Assembly (NCBI RefSeq): GCF_024347595.1
Contig: NZ_AP025507.1
Location: 186,001-250,000 of the forward strand
Length of the DNA stretch: 64,000 nt
Source: Vibrio pomeroyi
Lineage (GTDB): Bacteria; Pseudomonadota; Gammaproteobacteria; Enterobacterales; Vibrionaceae
Direction: 5' to 3'
Part shown: positions 46,689 through 55,817 of the stretch, in pieces
How the letters are laid out: every line of letters starts with the position of its first letter
Position numbering within the stretch: position 1 is the first letter of the stretch
Program-made: the position numbers and the translations under genes
Notes under the pieces: generated by a model
What the model was told of the DNA's origin: nothing
The model's database searches: none
Seen by the model: the letters and a program-made list of their open reading frames with translations, nothing else

Positions 46689-47567
46689 TTATAAGAACGC
46701 CATCGCGCCTTTACCTACCCCTTCATAAGCCACGATTTGTAATGATTGGTTTTCTGCCAAGCTTGGGGCAACTTGATCCGCGATATAGCCTGCCAGCAAT
46801 TCCACCGTGGTATCAGTTGGTAAGATTTCCGTTTCGCTCTTAGCAATCGCTAGCTCAAATTCACCTTGTGGCGCCGTGTAGCTGAAGCCATAGTGACTTT
46901 CATCATCTGCACTTTGCGCGTGTTCACTCAGGTTAAGTGATGAAACCGCAACTTGGTCTTCTTTAGAACCTAAATAAATATCTTCCCAGCGCTGCGCAAA
47001 CGCCTGCTCGCGTTGTTCGTCGCGTTGACCATCAACTAAAATTTCGACTGGAGAACGGTGACCATGCGCGATGCGCTGACAGTTGCCATCGTGCTTTTTC
47101 AAGCCATGAGTATAGTGGTAGAACGCGCCATTAATGTTTTCATGGCGAAGGGTAATCTCTAACCCTGTGACGTTACTTGGAAGGTTGTCGCGAAGAATAT
47201 CATAAACATGAGCGGTCACACTCTCGATGGTGATCGCTTCAGCGTCAATCAGACAGTATGCTTCATCAGGGCAGTGCAGGTGCAGGCTCTTGTCACCACG
47301 CAGCACATCCACCTTAGAGTAACCGGCTTTGCTTGCTTGATGTACGATTGCAGCGTTTTTCATTGGCAGCAGTAAGCGATGGTCAACATGTTGATCAACC
47401 AGCTGTTTGATCTGCTTTTTGACTCGGCTAAAGTCCAGCACCATGCTCATTTCGTTTAGTTCACCAGACATGGTGACATCTAAAATCCAACTATCTCCTA
47501 CGACCCCTCTGTGTTCACAGATGTATGAAGAATCGATAACGGTAAGGTCTCTTACAAATAGGTTCAA
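46689..47567 (-). CDS. Tandem T-fold (6-pyruvoyl-tetrahydropterin synthase/QueD-like) protein
   Basis: A 292-residue protein made of two PTPS/QueD-like domains. In the N-terminal domain (about 1-140) the zinc site is lost (VVGDSW where HGH is expected) but MVLDFSRVKKQI and the catalytic-type D62-H63 pair are kept. In the C-terminal domain (about 145-292) the zinc-type residues H154, C163, H168 and H170 (CQRIAHGH) and a late Glu (E282) are kept but the Asp-His pair is not. The active site of this family forms between subunits, so the two halves may complement each other. It has no nearby queC or queE genes, and a role in queuosine synthesis is uncertain. It has an AAGGAGTT ribosome site. Confidence 0.8.
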   Translation of the reverse strand: MNLFVRDLTVIDSSYICEHRGVVGDSWILDVTMSGELNEMSMVLDFSRVKKQIKQLVDQHVDHRLLLPMKNAAIVHQASKAGYSKVDVLRGDKSLHLHCPDEAYCLIDAEAITIESVTAHVYDILRDNLPSNVTGLEITLRHENINGAFYHYTHGLKKHDGNCQRIAHGHRSPVEILVDGQRDEQREQAFAQRWEDIYLGSKEDQVAVSSLNLSEHAQSADDESHYGFSYTAPQGEFELAIAKSETEILPTDTTVELLAGYIADQVAPSLAENQSLQIVAYEGVGKGAMAFL

Positions 47568-47797
47568 GTGGAACTCCTTAGTGCTTTAATGAGATACGGG
47601 AGGCTGAATAATGTTCAGCAGGCACTTCGTCTCATTGATGTCTGATAAAATAGGACGGGCAGGATGTTACAACAAGCTTATAAAGTCCACCTTTTTACAC
47701 CGTCATTCAAGAAATGAACAAACTACGCTCAATTTCCGCTACAACATAGGCCAGTCTCATGCCAATAGCCATATTGTAGGTTGGGTTAGCCAACGCT

Positions 47798-48622
47798 TTA
47801 CGACACATTTTGCTTTAGCCATAAACGTGGCGACATTCCCGCGACATGCTGAAAAGCACGGGAGAATCCAGAATAACTGTTGTATCCCACTTCATCCGCC
47901 ACCCAATTGATGGGCTTATTCTGTAACAACAAAGACTGAGCAACAGACACACGCCACTTTTGGACATAATCACCCGGGGTTTCGCCCACCTCGCGCTTAA
48001 ACGCTTCGATGAACTGGGTTCGAGACATCGCCGCTAATGAAGCCATTTGCGCTATCGAAAAGTGACGAGCAGGCATTAGGTGAATGGCAGTAACGACCGG
48101 AGCAAGTCGCGGATGAGCCAGCGCAGAGAATACACCTTTATCGATTTGCTGTTGTTCAATGAGATGGCGGAAAATCAAAGCCATTAGCGCGTCACTCAAC
48201 TTATCCATTAGGTATTGCTGACCTGATGATTCTTGGTTCGATTCTCGAAACAGCACCTCAATCACCGGCATAAGGTTAGGCGCGTCTTCAAAAGGAATCA
48301 CGATCACGTCAGGAAGCGCAGACAACAACGGATTCATCTGTCCTGAACGATATTCCACACTCGCACACACAACTTCTGCACCGTCTCCAACCCCTTCAAT
48401 CGCGTGTGGTGTGCTATTGGGTAAATAGACGATGCAAGGCTGGGAGAGCTTCCTGTGTCCTGTATTCGAACTCGACAGAGTCAATTCACCGGCACTCAAT
48501 ACATGAAGGTGCCCTTCTTTGCCCTGTTGCGCGTTAAATGACGATACCCCACACAAGTTTCCAGAATAGAAAACACCGGTGCGTATCGAGAAGTGTTCCA
48601 TTAGTTGTGACAGCAGATCCAT
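47798..48622 (-). CDS. AraC-family regulator with N-terminal cupin
   Basis: A 274-residue regulator. A cupin-6-type sensor occupies about 1-170 (GHLHVLSAGELTLSS; YLPNSTPHAIEG) and the AraC double helix-turn-helix about 180-272 (FSIAQMASLAAMSRTQFIEAFKRE; VADEVGYNSYSGFSRAFQ). It is divergent from the YHS-domain gene (110 bases), its likely target; the T-fold gene lies 230 bases downstream on the same strand. Confidence 0.9.
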   Translation of the reverse strand: MDLLSQLMEHFSIRTGVFYSGNLCGVSSFNAQQGKEGHLHVLSAGELTLSSSNTGHRKLSQPCIVYLPNSTPHAIEGVGDGAEVVCASVEYRSGQMNPLLSALPDVIVIPFEDAPNLMPVIEVLFRESNQESSGQQYLMDKLSDALMALIFRHLIEQQQIDKGVFSALAHPRLAPVVTAIHLMPARHFSIAQMASLAAMSRTQFIEAFKREVGETPGDYVQKWRVSVAQSLLLQNKPINWVADEVGYNSYSGFSRAFQHVAGMSPRLWLKQNVS

Positions 48623-48732
48623 GCATCCTCCGAACGATTCGCTTACTTTTTAGTTCTTTTGTCCCTCTATAGACCGGAGCAGTCGGCTAATTTATTTCAT
48701 ACAAGTTAACTAATACTGACAAGGAACTTGAT

Positions 48733-49269
<537 letters not shown>

Positions 49270-49302
49270 TAGCATTCAACGTTTATCCATTGCCCAATAA
49301 TA

Positions 49303-49334
49303 AAAACGGAAGCGACCGAACGCTTCCGTTTTCA
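49303..49334 (+). terminator. Rho-independent terminator after the heptamer array
   Basis: AAAACGGAAGCG with CGCTTCCGTTTT and a 6-base loop. Confidence 0.9.
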
Positions 49335-49441
49335 TTGTAGATGTCCAAAAATAGTCAACGCCCAAGCTATTGGCAATACGTACAAAACCTACTTATATTC
49401 TATACTCCTAACAGATAAGCTTTTCTTTTCATGGAAGAATA

Positions 49442-50077
49442 ATGATATTACCTAGGATTTTGGTACTCGGGCTCTACACGTTATCAACGAGCATTTATGC
49501 TGCCCCGTGGCAGTTCGTCAAAAGTGAAGACGGCATCGCCATTCATAAAAGACCACACAGTGAAGGCTTGGTAGAAATACGAGCCCAAATGCAAACGCCC
49601 ACCACTTACTCCGGTTTTTTACTGTTATTGGAAGACAGTGAGAACGTACCGAATTGGATAGAAAATGTAGCGGAAAGTCGTGTCTTGATGCAGATTTCTG
49701 ATGCGGAAAACATCGTCTATACCCAATTCAAAGCGCCATGGCCAGCCCGAGATAGAGACATGGTGACCTACTCCAAATACCGTGTTGAAGATGGTCAGTT
49801 TGTATTAGAGATTAAGGATGCCTCCAACTATTTGGCGAAAGAGTCGGGATACATTCGAATCTACGATGTGGATGCGCTTTGGACGCTGCAACCGCTCACT
49901 AATGGCAACAGTTACATCACCTATACCGCTTATGCGAATGCGGGCGGCATCTTGCCAAATTGGTTTATGAACAAGTTATCGATAGGCAGTGCCCTGAGCA
50001 CCTTTAAAGGGTTAAAAGAGCAGCTACCCAAGTACCAAGGCCAACAGCACCCGAACCTGCCAAGCGAGTCTCGCTAG
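49442..50077 (+). CDS. Exported START-domain protein
   Basis: A 211-residue protein with an N-terminal signal peptide (to about STSIYA) and a START lipid-binding domain (about 22-195; WQFVKSEDGIAIHKRP, VPNWIENVAESRVL, FKAPWPARDRDMV, ILPNWFMNKL). Secreted START proteins are found in marine gamma-proteobacteria; ligand and role are unknown. The AGAATA-type ribosome site is weak. Confidence 0.87.
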   Translation: MILPRILVLGLYTLSTSIYAAPWQFVKSEDGIAIHKRPHSEGLVEIRAQMQTPTTYSGFLLLLEDSENVPNWIENVAESRVLMQISDAENIVYTQFKAPWPARDRDMVTYSKYRVEDGQFVLEIKDASNYLAKESGYIRIYDVDALWTLQPLTNGNSYITYTAYANAGGILPNWFMNKLSIGSALSTFKGLKEQLPKYQGQQHPNLPSESR

Positions 50078-50118
50078 CGATACAGATAATGGAAAGAGGA
50101 AACCACTAAGGTTTGTAG

Positions 50119-50649
50119 TTAAGGTCTTCTTGCGAGGTCTCGAGCTAAGATAAGTGCCAAGCCAAACACCTGCAGAAACAAGGCGATGTTCTTGTAGAAA
50201 GCCATTTTCTCATCGAGCCTCTGGATCAACTCAACCAGAGTTAGGTTATCCAAATAGTAATCATCGATTCGAGTTCGCTGCGATTCTTGGGCGCTGTTTA
50301 TCAGCGTCATCAGCTTAGGTAAGTTATCCAAAGAGATCGTCGGCACCTCATCACTTACCCAACGTCTGAGTTGCCCACGCAGAGCTTCATTGAGCACAGT
50401 GGCGGGTTGAGGCGCTTCTGTTGACAGTTTATCAAGGTGAATCAGAATCGCTTCACGCTTGCGCTCTAGGGTTTCGATCGTGTTCCAAGCCAACTGTATC
50501 GAATACACATTGCCGTATCTGCGATCGTTGTATTCCGCTTTCTCCGCTTCAATTTTATCGAGCACCAAGCTCGACATGACAATCGCCATGACGTTGAGTA
50601 TGAGACCTGCGAGGACAATCGCCCAAGCAGGAGGAAGGCGCAATGCCAT
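50119..50649 (-). CDS. Two-helix membrane protein of unknown function
   Basis: A 176-residue protein with membrane helices at about 9-29 and 150-168 and a long helical region between, rich in charged residues, likely periplasmic. I do not recognise a family. The start is 8 bases after the MAPEG stop on the same strand, so the two form an operon. The four-helix-bundle-like sensor topology (helix, long helical loop, helix) resembles chemoreceptor-type input regions but there is no output domain. Confidence 0.75.
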   Translation of the reverse strand: MALRLPPAWAIVLAGLILNVMAIVMSSLVLDKIEAEKAEYNDRRYGNVYSIQLAWNTIETLERKREAILIHLDKLSTEAPQPATVLNEALRGQLRRWVSDEVPTISLDNLPKLMTLINSAQESQRTRIDDYYLDNLTLVELIQRLDEKMAFYKNIALFLQVFGLALILARDLARRP

Positions 50650-50657
50650 AATGCTCC

Positions 50658-51047
50658 CTAGAACATTTTATCAAAAGGTAGGTAAACTAAGTTTAGGACA
50701 ATCAAAGAGATCATGCAGATAAGCGTTAACACCATCCCCACTTTTCGACCTTTGAAGTTCTTTGCCAAAATGCCTTTTGCATGAATCACTCGCCCTAGAA
50801 TAAACGCCACACCCAATACATGAATAAGCCATACATCGGCACCATTCATCTCTAACAATCCCATCAAGATAACCGTGATTGGGATGTAATCCATTGCGTT
50901 GCTTTGTGCCGAGCGTGCTATCTGCAACGACTCAACACCGCCATCGGCATGAGCAACAAGATTGATTCGCCTCTGCTTAATAACTTCAATCGCTAACCAA
51001 ATCATTACGACCGTCAGCAAGGCTGCGTAAAGTGCTGTTACCATCAT
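50658..51047 (-). CDS. MAPEG family membrane protein
   Basis: A 129-residue, four-helix membrane protein of the MAPEG (glutathione/eicosanoid) family, YecN-like, with the family segment RSAQSNAMDYIPITVILMGLLE and the second-half GRVIHAKG. It lies 90 bases from the VarA-type box at 51138, but that box is better placed for the RNA on the other strand. The role is unknown. Confidence 0.88.
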   Translation of the reverse strand: MMVTALYAALLTVVMIWLAIEVIKQRRINLVAHADGGVESLQIARSAQSNAMDYIPITVILMGLLEMNGADVWLIHVLGVAFILGRVIHAKGILAKNFKGRKVGMVLTLICMISLIVLNLVYLPFDKMF

Positions 51048-51137
51048 ATTTTCCTATTACTTGGAGTTTGTTGGGTGTGTTTCACCTGCCGATTGACGGG
51101 AGGGGTCAACATAGAAGGATATTCACGCCCGAACACT

Positions 51138-51173
51138 TGTAAGAGATCTCTCACATCAAACGTAAGAGATCAC
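51138..51173 (+). promoter_or_regulatory. GacA/VarA-type upstream activating sequence of the CsrB RNA
   Basis: TGTAAGAGATCTCTCACA matches the known GacA box TGTAAG-N6-CTTACA with one change. A second half-site, CGTAAGAGATCAC, follows at 51161-51173. The centre is about 170 bases before the inferred RNA start, a typical distance for GacA-controlled csr/rsm RNAs. Confidence 0.85.
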
Positions 51174-51280
51174 AATCAAGCTTCGCAGAAAAATCCTAAA
51201 ATACAAACCCAAGCCCTTGTTTTGTATGAATCCACGCATAATTCTTTTGGTTAGCGAGGATATTTATTTACCAAGGTGAA

Positions 51281-51309
51281 TTGCGACCAAAGCCCTTAGA
51301 GGGTTTAAT
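51281..51309 (+). promoter_or_regulatory. Sigma-70 promoter candidate of the CsrB RNA
   Basis: TTGCGA, 17 bases, TTTAAT. Predicted start near 51316-51320, just before the first GGA motif. Confidence 0.6.
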
Positions 51310-51316
51310 ACACATG

Positions 51317-51625
51317 TCGACAGGGAGTTGGCAGGAACAGGAAAAAGCCTAACGGATTAGGTATCTTCAGGACGAAGATTTGATGACTTAGGATGAGTTA
51401 TCAGCAAGGAAGTTATGCTCTAGGATAGAGTCACTTGTCAGGATGATGAGTTAGTAAGGACACCGCTAGGACGGCGATGAATTGGATAGGTTAAAGGATT
51501 TAGCCAAGTCAAGGAACGATGCAGGGAGCATGCGTTACCTTATTGAAAAATAAGTAACAACGTCAGTAGCAGGATGGCTACGAAAAAGAACAGAACCCGT
51601 TTGGTGAAAACCAAACGGGTTTTCC
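51317..51625 (+). ncRNA. csrB: CsrB-family regulatory RNA (CsrA-sequestering)
   Basis: About 310 bases with 16 GGA motifs, most as AGGA or CAGGA and many predicted to sit in hairpin loops, no ORF, and a perfect terminator at the 3' end. This is the character of CsrB-type RNAs, which bind many CsrA dimers and relieve CsrA control. The GacA/VarA-type box upstream supports it strongly. Vibrio species carry several such RNAs; which numbered copy this is cannot be told here. The 5' end is estimated from the promoter. Confidence 0.88.
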
Positions 51626-51626
51626 T
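51594..51626 (+). terminator. Terminator of the CsrB RNA
   Basis: AACCCGTTTGGT with ACCAAACGGGTT (12-base perfect stem), GAAA loop, then TTTTCCTTTTT. It also faces the convergent yjiG end. Confidence 0.95.
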
Positions 51627-51659
51627 TTTTCTAAAACTTATAAAGATTCAGAAGTCAGA

Positions 51660-52127
51660 CTACAGGATGATGTTCATCAAGAACATCGCGCCAAATGCGT
51701 TCAATACCGAAATCGCGATCATCACTGGGATGTAACGACCTTCAGTTCCGATTGGTCCCATGATACGGCCCATGTATTGCACCTGAGAACCCATCAAGTA
51801 GATAGCTGGTGCCAAAATAGCAATGTGGTTGCCGTTTAAGATACCTTGGTCAAACAGCGTGATAACCACACCTACTGCACCACCCATCGACATCCACGCG
51901 CCAATCAATACTGCTGCTGCTTCACCTGGTAAACCAAACACCGCCATGATTGGAGCAAACACGCTACCCATCAGATCCAACGCACCCGTAATCTGCAATG
52001 CCTTGATAATAACAAACGCCATCAGAACATTTGGTACGGTCGAGGTGGTCGCAATAACCCAGCCTTTCTTAGCACCTTCAACGAAAATATCAGTAACCAT
52101 AGGTTTCTTTGCTTTAACTTCGCTCAT
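51660..52127 (-). CDS. yjiG: YjiG-like nucleoside-recognition (Gate) membrane protein
   Basis: A 155-residue membrane protein with about four or five helices. FVIIKALQITGALDLMGSVFAPIMAVFGLPGEAAAVLIGAWMSMGGAVGV is the typical Gate/SpmB-like segment. It overlaps the yjiH stop by 1 base (TAATG), so the two are co-translated and likely form one transporter-like complex. The substrate is unknown. Confidence 0.87.
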   Translation of the reverse strand: MSEVKAKKPMVTDIFVEGAKKGWVIATTSTVPNVLMAFVIIKALQITGALDLMGSVFAPIMAVFGLPGEAAAVLIGAWMSMGGAVGVVITLFDQGILNGNHIAILAPAIYLMGSQVQYMGRIMGPIGTEGRYIPVMIAISVLNAFGAMFLMNIIL

Positions 52128-52864
52128 TATGCTACTTCCTCTTCCAGTTTTTGCTCTTTGTCTGATTTTGGTTTGTCTTCTTTGCCTTCAGTAATGTTGA
52201 GGTAAATGCGGAACAGGTTTGCACCGACAAACTTGAAGATGAACATCACCGCTACAGCAAGACCGATTGACGAGGTTACCGCCAAAGAGCCATCCATCGC
52301 AGTTAGAGTGAACAACACGGCACCCGACGAGAAGAAGTTAACGATCGCGGCACCCGCCGTGAACTGGAACATAGTAAAGACATCGGTTTCACGCTTAGTT
52401 AGATGCCCTTCGTCTTTTAGCTGACGCGTCATCGCTGCGCCCGCATCGGTACTTTGCAGAGAAGCAATCAATGCCAAGCCAGAGTTACCCGGAATACCCA
52501 TTAGAGGGCGAAGTAGAGGAGTAAGCAGTTTGCGAGCCGCATCCAGCGCACCATAGTGCTCAAGTACGTTGATCATACCCAGTGCAAACATCACGGTCGG
52601 AATAAGTGTCAAAGCAAAAATGAAACCGTCGCGAGCACCATTACCGCCTTTACCACGCAAAGAGGTGGTCGCCGCTTGGATGCCATCGGCCGTTTCACTC
52701 ACATCGTAAGCGACCTTACCGAATGAACCGTTGAGCGTTGTAAAATCGAACACGCCATACCATTCATTCGACTGCATTAAGCCGGAGAAGAACACAATCG
52801 CAAAGGCGAGTGCGATATAACTGCCGATCGTGACTTTACGATCGGTTTTGGTTGGATTAGTCAT
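52127..52864 (-). CDS. yjiH: YjiH-like nucleoside-recognition (Gate) membrane protein
   Basis: A 245-residue membrane protein, SpmA-like partner of YjiG. It has a Gate domain with GIPGNSGLALIASLQSTDAGAAM and a charged, Lys/Glu-rich C-terminal tail. It is the first gene of the yjiH-yjiG pair. A second GacA/VarA-type box lies 299 bases upstream, though closer to the divergent small gene's promoter. Confidence 0.87.
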   Translation of the reverse strand: MTNPTKTDRKVTIGSYIALAFAIVFFSGLMQSNEWYGVFDFTTLNGSFGKVAYDVSETADGIQAATTSLRGKGGNGARDGFIFALTLIPTVMFALGMINVLEHYGALDAARKLLTPLLRPLMGIPGNSGLALIASLQSTDAGAAMTRQLKDEGHLTKRETDVFTMFQFTAGAAIVNFFSSGAVLFTLTAMDGSLAVTSSIGLAVAVMFIFKFVGANLFRIYLNITEGKEDKPKSDKEQKLEEEVA

Positions 52865-53162
52865 AAGGACCTCTATACATCTAGTTTATGTGGAACAGAA
52901 CACGTATAGATAGTGCAAACTAATGAGCAAAAGGTTAATGACCAAAATCAAATAGCGTATAAGTTTGAATGAAAGAACATCAACAACATATAAAACTGTG
53001 ATTATGGTTTAGATATAGAAATACATACTGACAAAATTCTCATATTTCAAATACAAAACTAATCATAATCCGCTTCAACAGCGCAACCGAAAACATACAG
53101 AATCGACACACAAATCAGGCTTCAAGAGAAAAACCTATCCACAGTCCGATCTCTGATAATTA

Positions 53163-53180
53163 TGTGAGAGATCTCTTACA
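53163..53180. promoter_or_regulatory. Second GacA/VarA-type box
   Basis: TGTGAGAGATCTCTTACA, one change from the palindrome TGTAAGAGATCTCTTACA. It is the exact reverse complement of the box at 51138 over 18 bases. It ends 5 bases before the -35 of a plus-strand promoter. No GGA-rich RNA is seen on either side. Confidence 0.7.
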
Positions 53181-53185
53181 TAGGT

Positions 53186-53214
53186 TTCAGCAATGAAATA
53201 TATTTTATTATAAT
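53186..53214 (+). promoter_or_regulatory. Promoter candidate of the small gene at 53388
   Basis: TTCAGC, 17 bases, TATAAT. The -10 is perfect and the -35 is poor, as in activator-dependent promoters. The GacA/VarA-type box is centred near -49. The leader to the gene would be about 165 bases. Confidence 0.5.
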
Positions 53215-53387
53215 ACAAATACTTAAATCGTGATTTCGCTTCCAAAATGCAACCGTTTGCCTCTCGTTAATTGAGTTTTGAGCCGAGCTAAAGCGATGAG
53301 CCATTTTATAAAGGATTTGAGCTTGATTCGAAATTCCAGCCATTAGAGGTGCTATAGACTTCGCGCTGCCAATATAGAAGGAGAACG

Positions 53388-53567
53388 GTGACTACTATGG
53401 AAATGAGAACACTTAAATATCAAGTAATGGGCAAAGGCATGTGGATCACTGCAACGGTATCTCGCGTAGTAGCGGACAAACTTGCGTTGGAATACCAATC
53501 CTACGGCTGGCCTGTTGAAGTATGTGCTGCAGAGCAAACAATGACGTTTGAGCTCGATGCTGCATAA
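53388..53567 (+). CDS. Small protein, 59 residues, with candidate VarA-linked promoter
   Basis: GTG start at 53388 with AAGGAG 4-8 bases upstream (ATG at 53397 is the alternative, giving 56 residues). The sequence reads MEMRTLKYQVMGKGMWITAT, then a VSRVVADKLALEYQSYGWPVEV core and ends FELDAA. It is soluble and followed by a terminator. I do not recognise a family. Coding support is the ribosome site, codon use and terminator. Confidence 0.7.
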   Translation: MTTMEMRTLKYQVMGKGMWITATVSRVVADKLALEYQSYGWPVEVCAAEQTMTFELDAA

Positions 53568-53585
53568 TATTGGCAATGTCGAATA

Positions 53586-53621
53586 AGCTCTATCGGCACC
53601 GAGTTCGGTAGGGCTTTTTCA
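53586..53621 (+). terminator. Terminator after the small gene
   Basis: AGCTCTATCG with CGGTAGGGCT (two G-U pairs), 10-base loop, T-run of five. It is 19 bases after the stop. Confidence 0.75.
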
Positions 53622-53816
53622 CCTAACCTCTATTTTCCTCTGATCGACAATTTTCACTCCGTTCTGTGCTTTTCGACCCGATCGACGGTTTCCAAACTAA
53701 TCTACTTTTTTCACCATAATCTGTTGAATTATTAAGATATCTATCACACCCCACATGGTTATTTAGGTCTACGCTTTTACCCGTGTTAATGACTTATTAA
53801 CTTCGGAGCGTAATCC

Positions 53817-55256
53817 ATGCTAGGTATCCAGCTTTCTGCTGTTCTCTCTTTGTTTTTCTTTTCTACAGTAGCGGGCGCTGCCACATCGCAGTTAGGAGAA
53901 CCTCTCAAGCTCACCAGCTCCTTTGCTGGCTACCTATCACTGACCATTTTCGTCATTGCCTACATAGTCGTGATGATGGAAGAATATCTTAAGCTCCGAA
54001 AGTCCAAGCCTGTGCTGCTCGCTGCAGGTCTCATCTGGATCATCATTGGTTTCACCTACCAAGAACACAACCTTGTTGAAGTGGCTAAGCAAGCCCTCGA
54101 ACACAACCTATTGGAATACGCCGAGCTGCTACTTTTCCTACTAGTGGCCATGACCTATATCAGCGCCATGGAAGAACGACGATTGTTTGATGCCCTGCAA
54201 GCGTGGATGGTCGGAAAAGGCTTTAACTTCCGTTCGCTGTTCTGGTTAACCGGTATTTTGGCGTTCTTTATTTCCCCTATTGCAGATAACCTCACCACAG
54301 CTCTCTTGATGTGTGCCGTGGTTCTCAAGGTCGCGGGATCCAACCCTAAATTCGTCAACCTTGCCTGTGTCAATATCGTGATTGCTGCCAACGCTGGCGG
54401 GGCGTTCAGCCCGTTCGGAGATATCACAACGCTCATGGTGTGGCAGGCAGGTTACGTGAGCTTTACTGAGTTTCTTCCGTTGTTCATTCCATCGGTGATG
54501 AACTATTTGGTACCAGCCTTAATCATGTCGTATTTTGTTCCCACAACTCAGCCCGACACCGTGCATCAACATGTCGAACTCAAGCGTGGCGCAAGACGCA
54601 TCGTGTTCTTCTTCATCATGACTATTGCGACCGCGGTTGCTTTCCATGCTGTACTCCATTTCCCGCCAGTCATGGGCATGATGATGGGCCTCGCCTATCT
54701 ACAATTCTTTGGCTATTTCTTGCGTAAAACTCTACCTAATTCTTTAGCGAAGAAAAAAGCGGTGGCGATTGCCAATAACGATGAAGGTGCCCTGAAGCGA
54801 CTCGGCTCGGTGGTGCCTTTTGATGTGTTTCGAAGAGTCTCACATGCCGAGTGGGACACATTGCTATTCTTCTACGGAGTTGTCATGTGTGTCGGTGGTT
54901 TGAGCTTGCTTGGGTATTTAGAGCTGGCCTCTGGCGTGATGTATAGCCAATGGGATCCAATTTGGGCGAACATCATGGTTGGGATCTTGTCTGCAATTGT
55001 CGATAACATTCCGGTGATGTTTGCTGTGCTATCCATGGAACCACAAATGTCGATCGGCAACTGGTTATTGATTACCTTAACGGCAGGTGTCGGCGGTAGT
55101 TTATTGTCGATTGGTAGTGCCGCTGGTGTGGCATTAATGGGCGCGGCGCATGGTAAATACACCTTCTTTGGTCACTTGAAGTGGATGCCAGTGATCATGA
55201 TTGGCTACGCGGTCAGTATCGCCGCTCACCTATGGCTGAATGGTGCTCTTTTCTAA
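53817..55256 (+). CDS. nhaD: Na+/H+ antiporter NhaD
   Basis: A 479-residue inner-membrane antiporter that expels Na+ or Li+ in exchange for protons, important at alkaline pH and in salt. The length and motifs match Vibrio NhaD: LFFLISPIADN-type region (LAFFISPIADNLTTALLMCAV), NAGGAFSPFGDITTLMVW and a late SIGSAAGVALMGAAHG. About 12 membrane helices; N-terminal signal-like segment. Its stop overlaps the convergent lipoprotein gene by 4 bases. Confidence 0.93.
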   Translation: MLGIQLSAVLSLFFFSTVAGAATSQLGEPLKLTSSFAGYLSLTIFVIAYIVVMMEEYLKLRKSKPVLLAAGLIWIIIGFTYQEHNLVEVAKQALEHNLLEYAELLLFLLVAMTYISAMEERRLFDALQAWMVGKGFNFRSLFWLTGILAFFISPIADNLTTALLMCAVVLKVAGSNPKFVNLACVNIVIAANAGGAFSPFGDITTLMVWQAGYVSFTEFLPLFIPSVMNYLVPALIMSYFVPTTQPDTVHQHVELKRGARRIVFFFIMTIATAVAFHAVLHFPPVMGMMMGLAYLQFFGYFLRKTLPNSLAKKKAVAIANNDEGALKRLGSVVPFDVFRRVSHAEWDTLLFFYGVVMCVGGLSLLGYLELASGVMYSQWDPIWANIMVGILSAIVDNIPVMFAVLSMEPQMSIGNWLLITLTAGVGGSLLSIGSAAGVALMGAAHGKYTFFGHLKWMPVIMIGYAVSIAAHLWLNGALF

Positions 55257-55639
55257 TTCGATGAACCTTTGTTCGGCTTCTCAATTCGTGTCCAGACATT
55301 GCTCAATTGCATCGCTGGACACGTATTGCATGTAAGCACTTCACCTTGATGCTGAATTCGCATCACCAAATCTGAATCCGTTCTGCTACTTCCTGAGTTC
55401 AGCTCAATGATAATCAAGTCATCGTCGACGCTATAACTGCGTGTAACTGTGTTATCCGTGGTTTGATAGGTCACTTGTCCCGATTCAAAAAGCAGATAGC
55501 TGTCATTATCGGCATTCTCATACATGCCCTTGAACAAGACAAGTTGTGGGACTTCGAAGGGGCGACTGGTATCGGTTAAACAACCCGTCAGCAATAGCAC
55601 GCTACTGCAGCCAATTATCAGAAAGTGATGGCTATTCAT
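55253..55639 (-). CDS. Small lipoprotein
   Basis: A 128-residue protein with a lipoprotein signal (MNSHHFLIIGCSSVLLLTGC, lipobox LTGC) and a beta-rich mature domain that carries a CNTC motif. No family is recognised. Upstream is an array of 19-base direct repeats. It is convergent with nhaD. Confidence 0.78.
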   Translation of the reverse strand: MNSHHFLIIGCSSVLLLTGCLTDTSRPFEVPQLVLFKGMYENADNDSYLLFESGQVTYQTTDNTVTRSYSVDDDLIIIELNSGSSRTDSDLVMRIQHQGEVLTCNTCPAMQLSNVWTRIEKPNKGSSN

Positions 55640-55700
55640 TTGGGCATCCTTGCCTAGAGAACATGGTTAAAGGATATGCAACCAAATAGGTATTTTCCAC

Positions 55701-55748
55701 AAAGTGACGATTTTATTGCAAAGTCGCATTTTTATTGCAAAGTAACGC
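55701..55748. repeat. 19-base direct repeats upstream of the lipoprotein gene
   Basis: Two and a half units: AAAGT, five variable bases, TTTTATTGC, then the same, then AAAGTAACGC. They lie 62-109 bases upstream of the lipoprotein start. The 19-base period is near two helical turns; it could be a binding array or slippage. Confidence 0.65.
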
Positions 55749-55817
55749 TTACAGAACTCCTAGCACTCACTAGCGACTAATACTCAACTTAACCCGTCAT
55801 TCCCATTGAATAACGGT

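Noticed and set aside
53181..53387. A second CsrB RNA beside the second VarA-type box
   Set aside because: Only a few GGA triplets on either strand and no terminator before the small gene.
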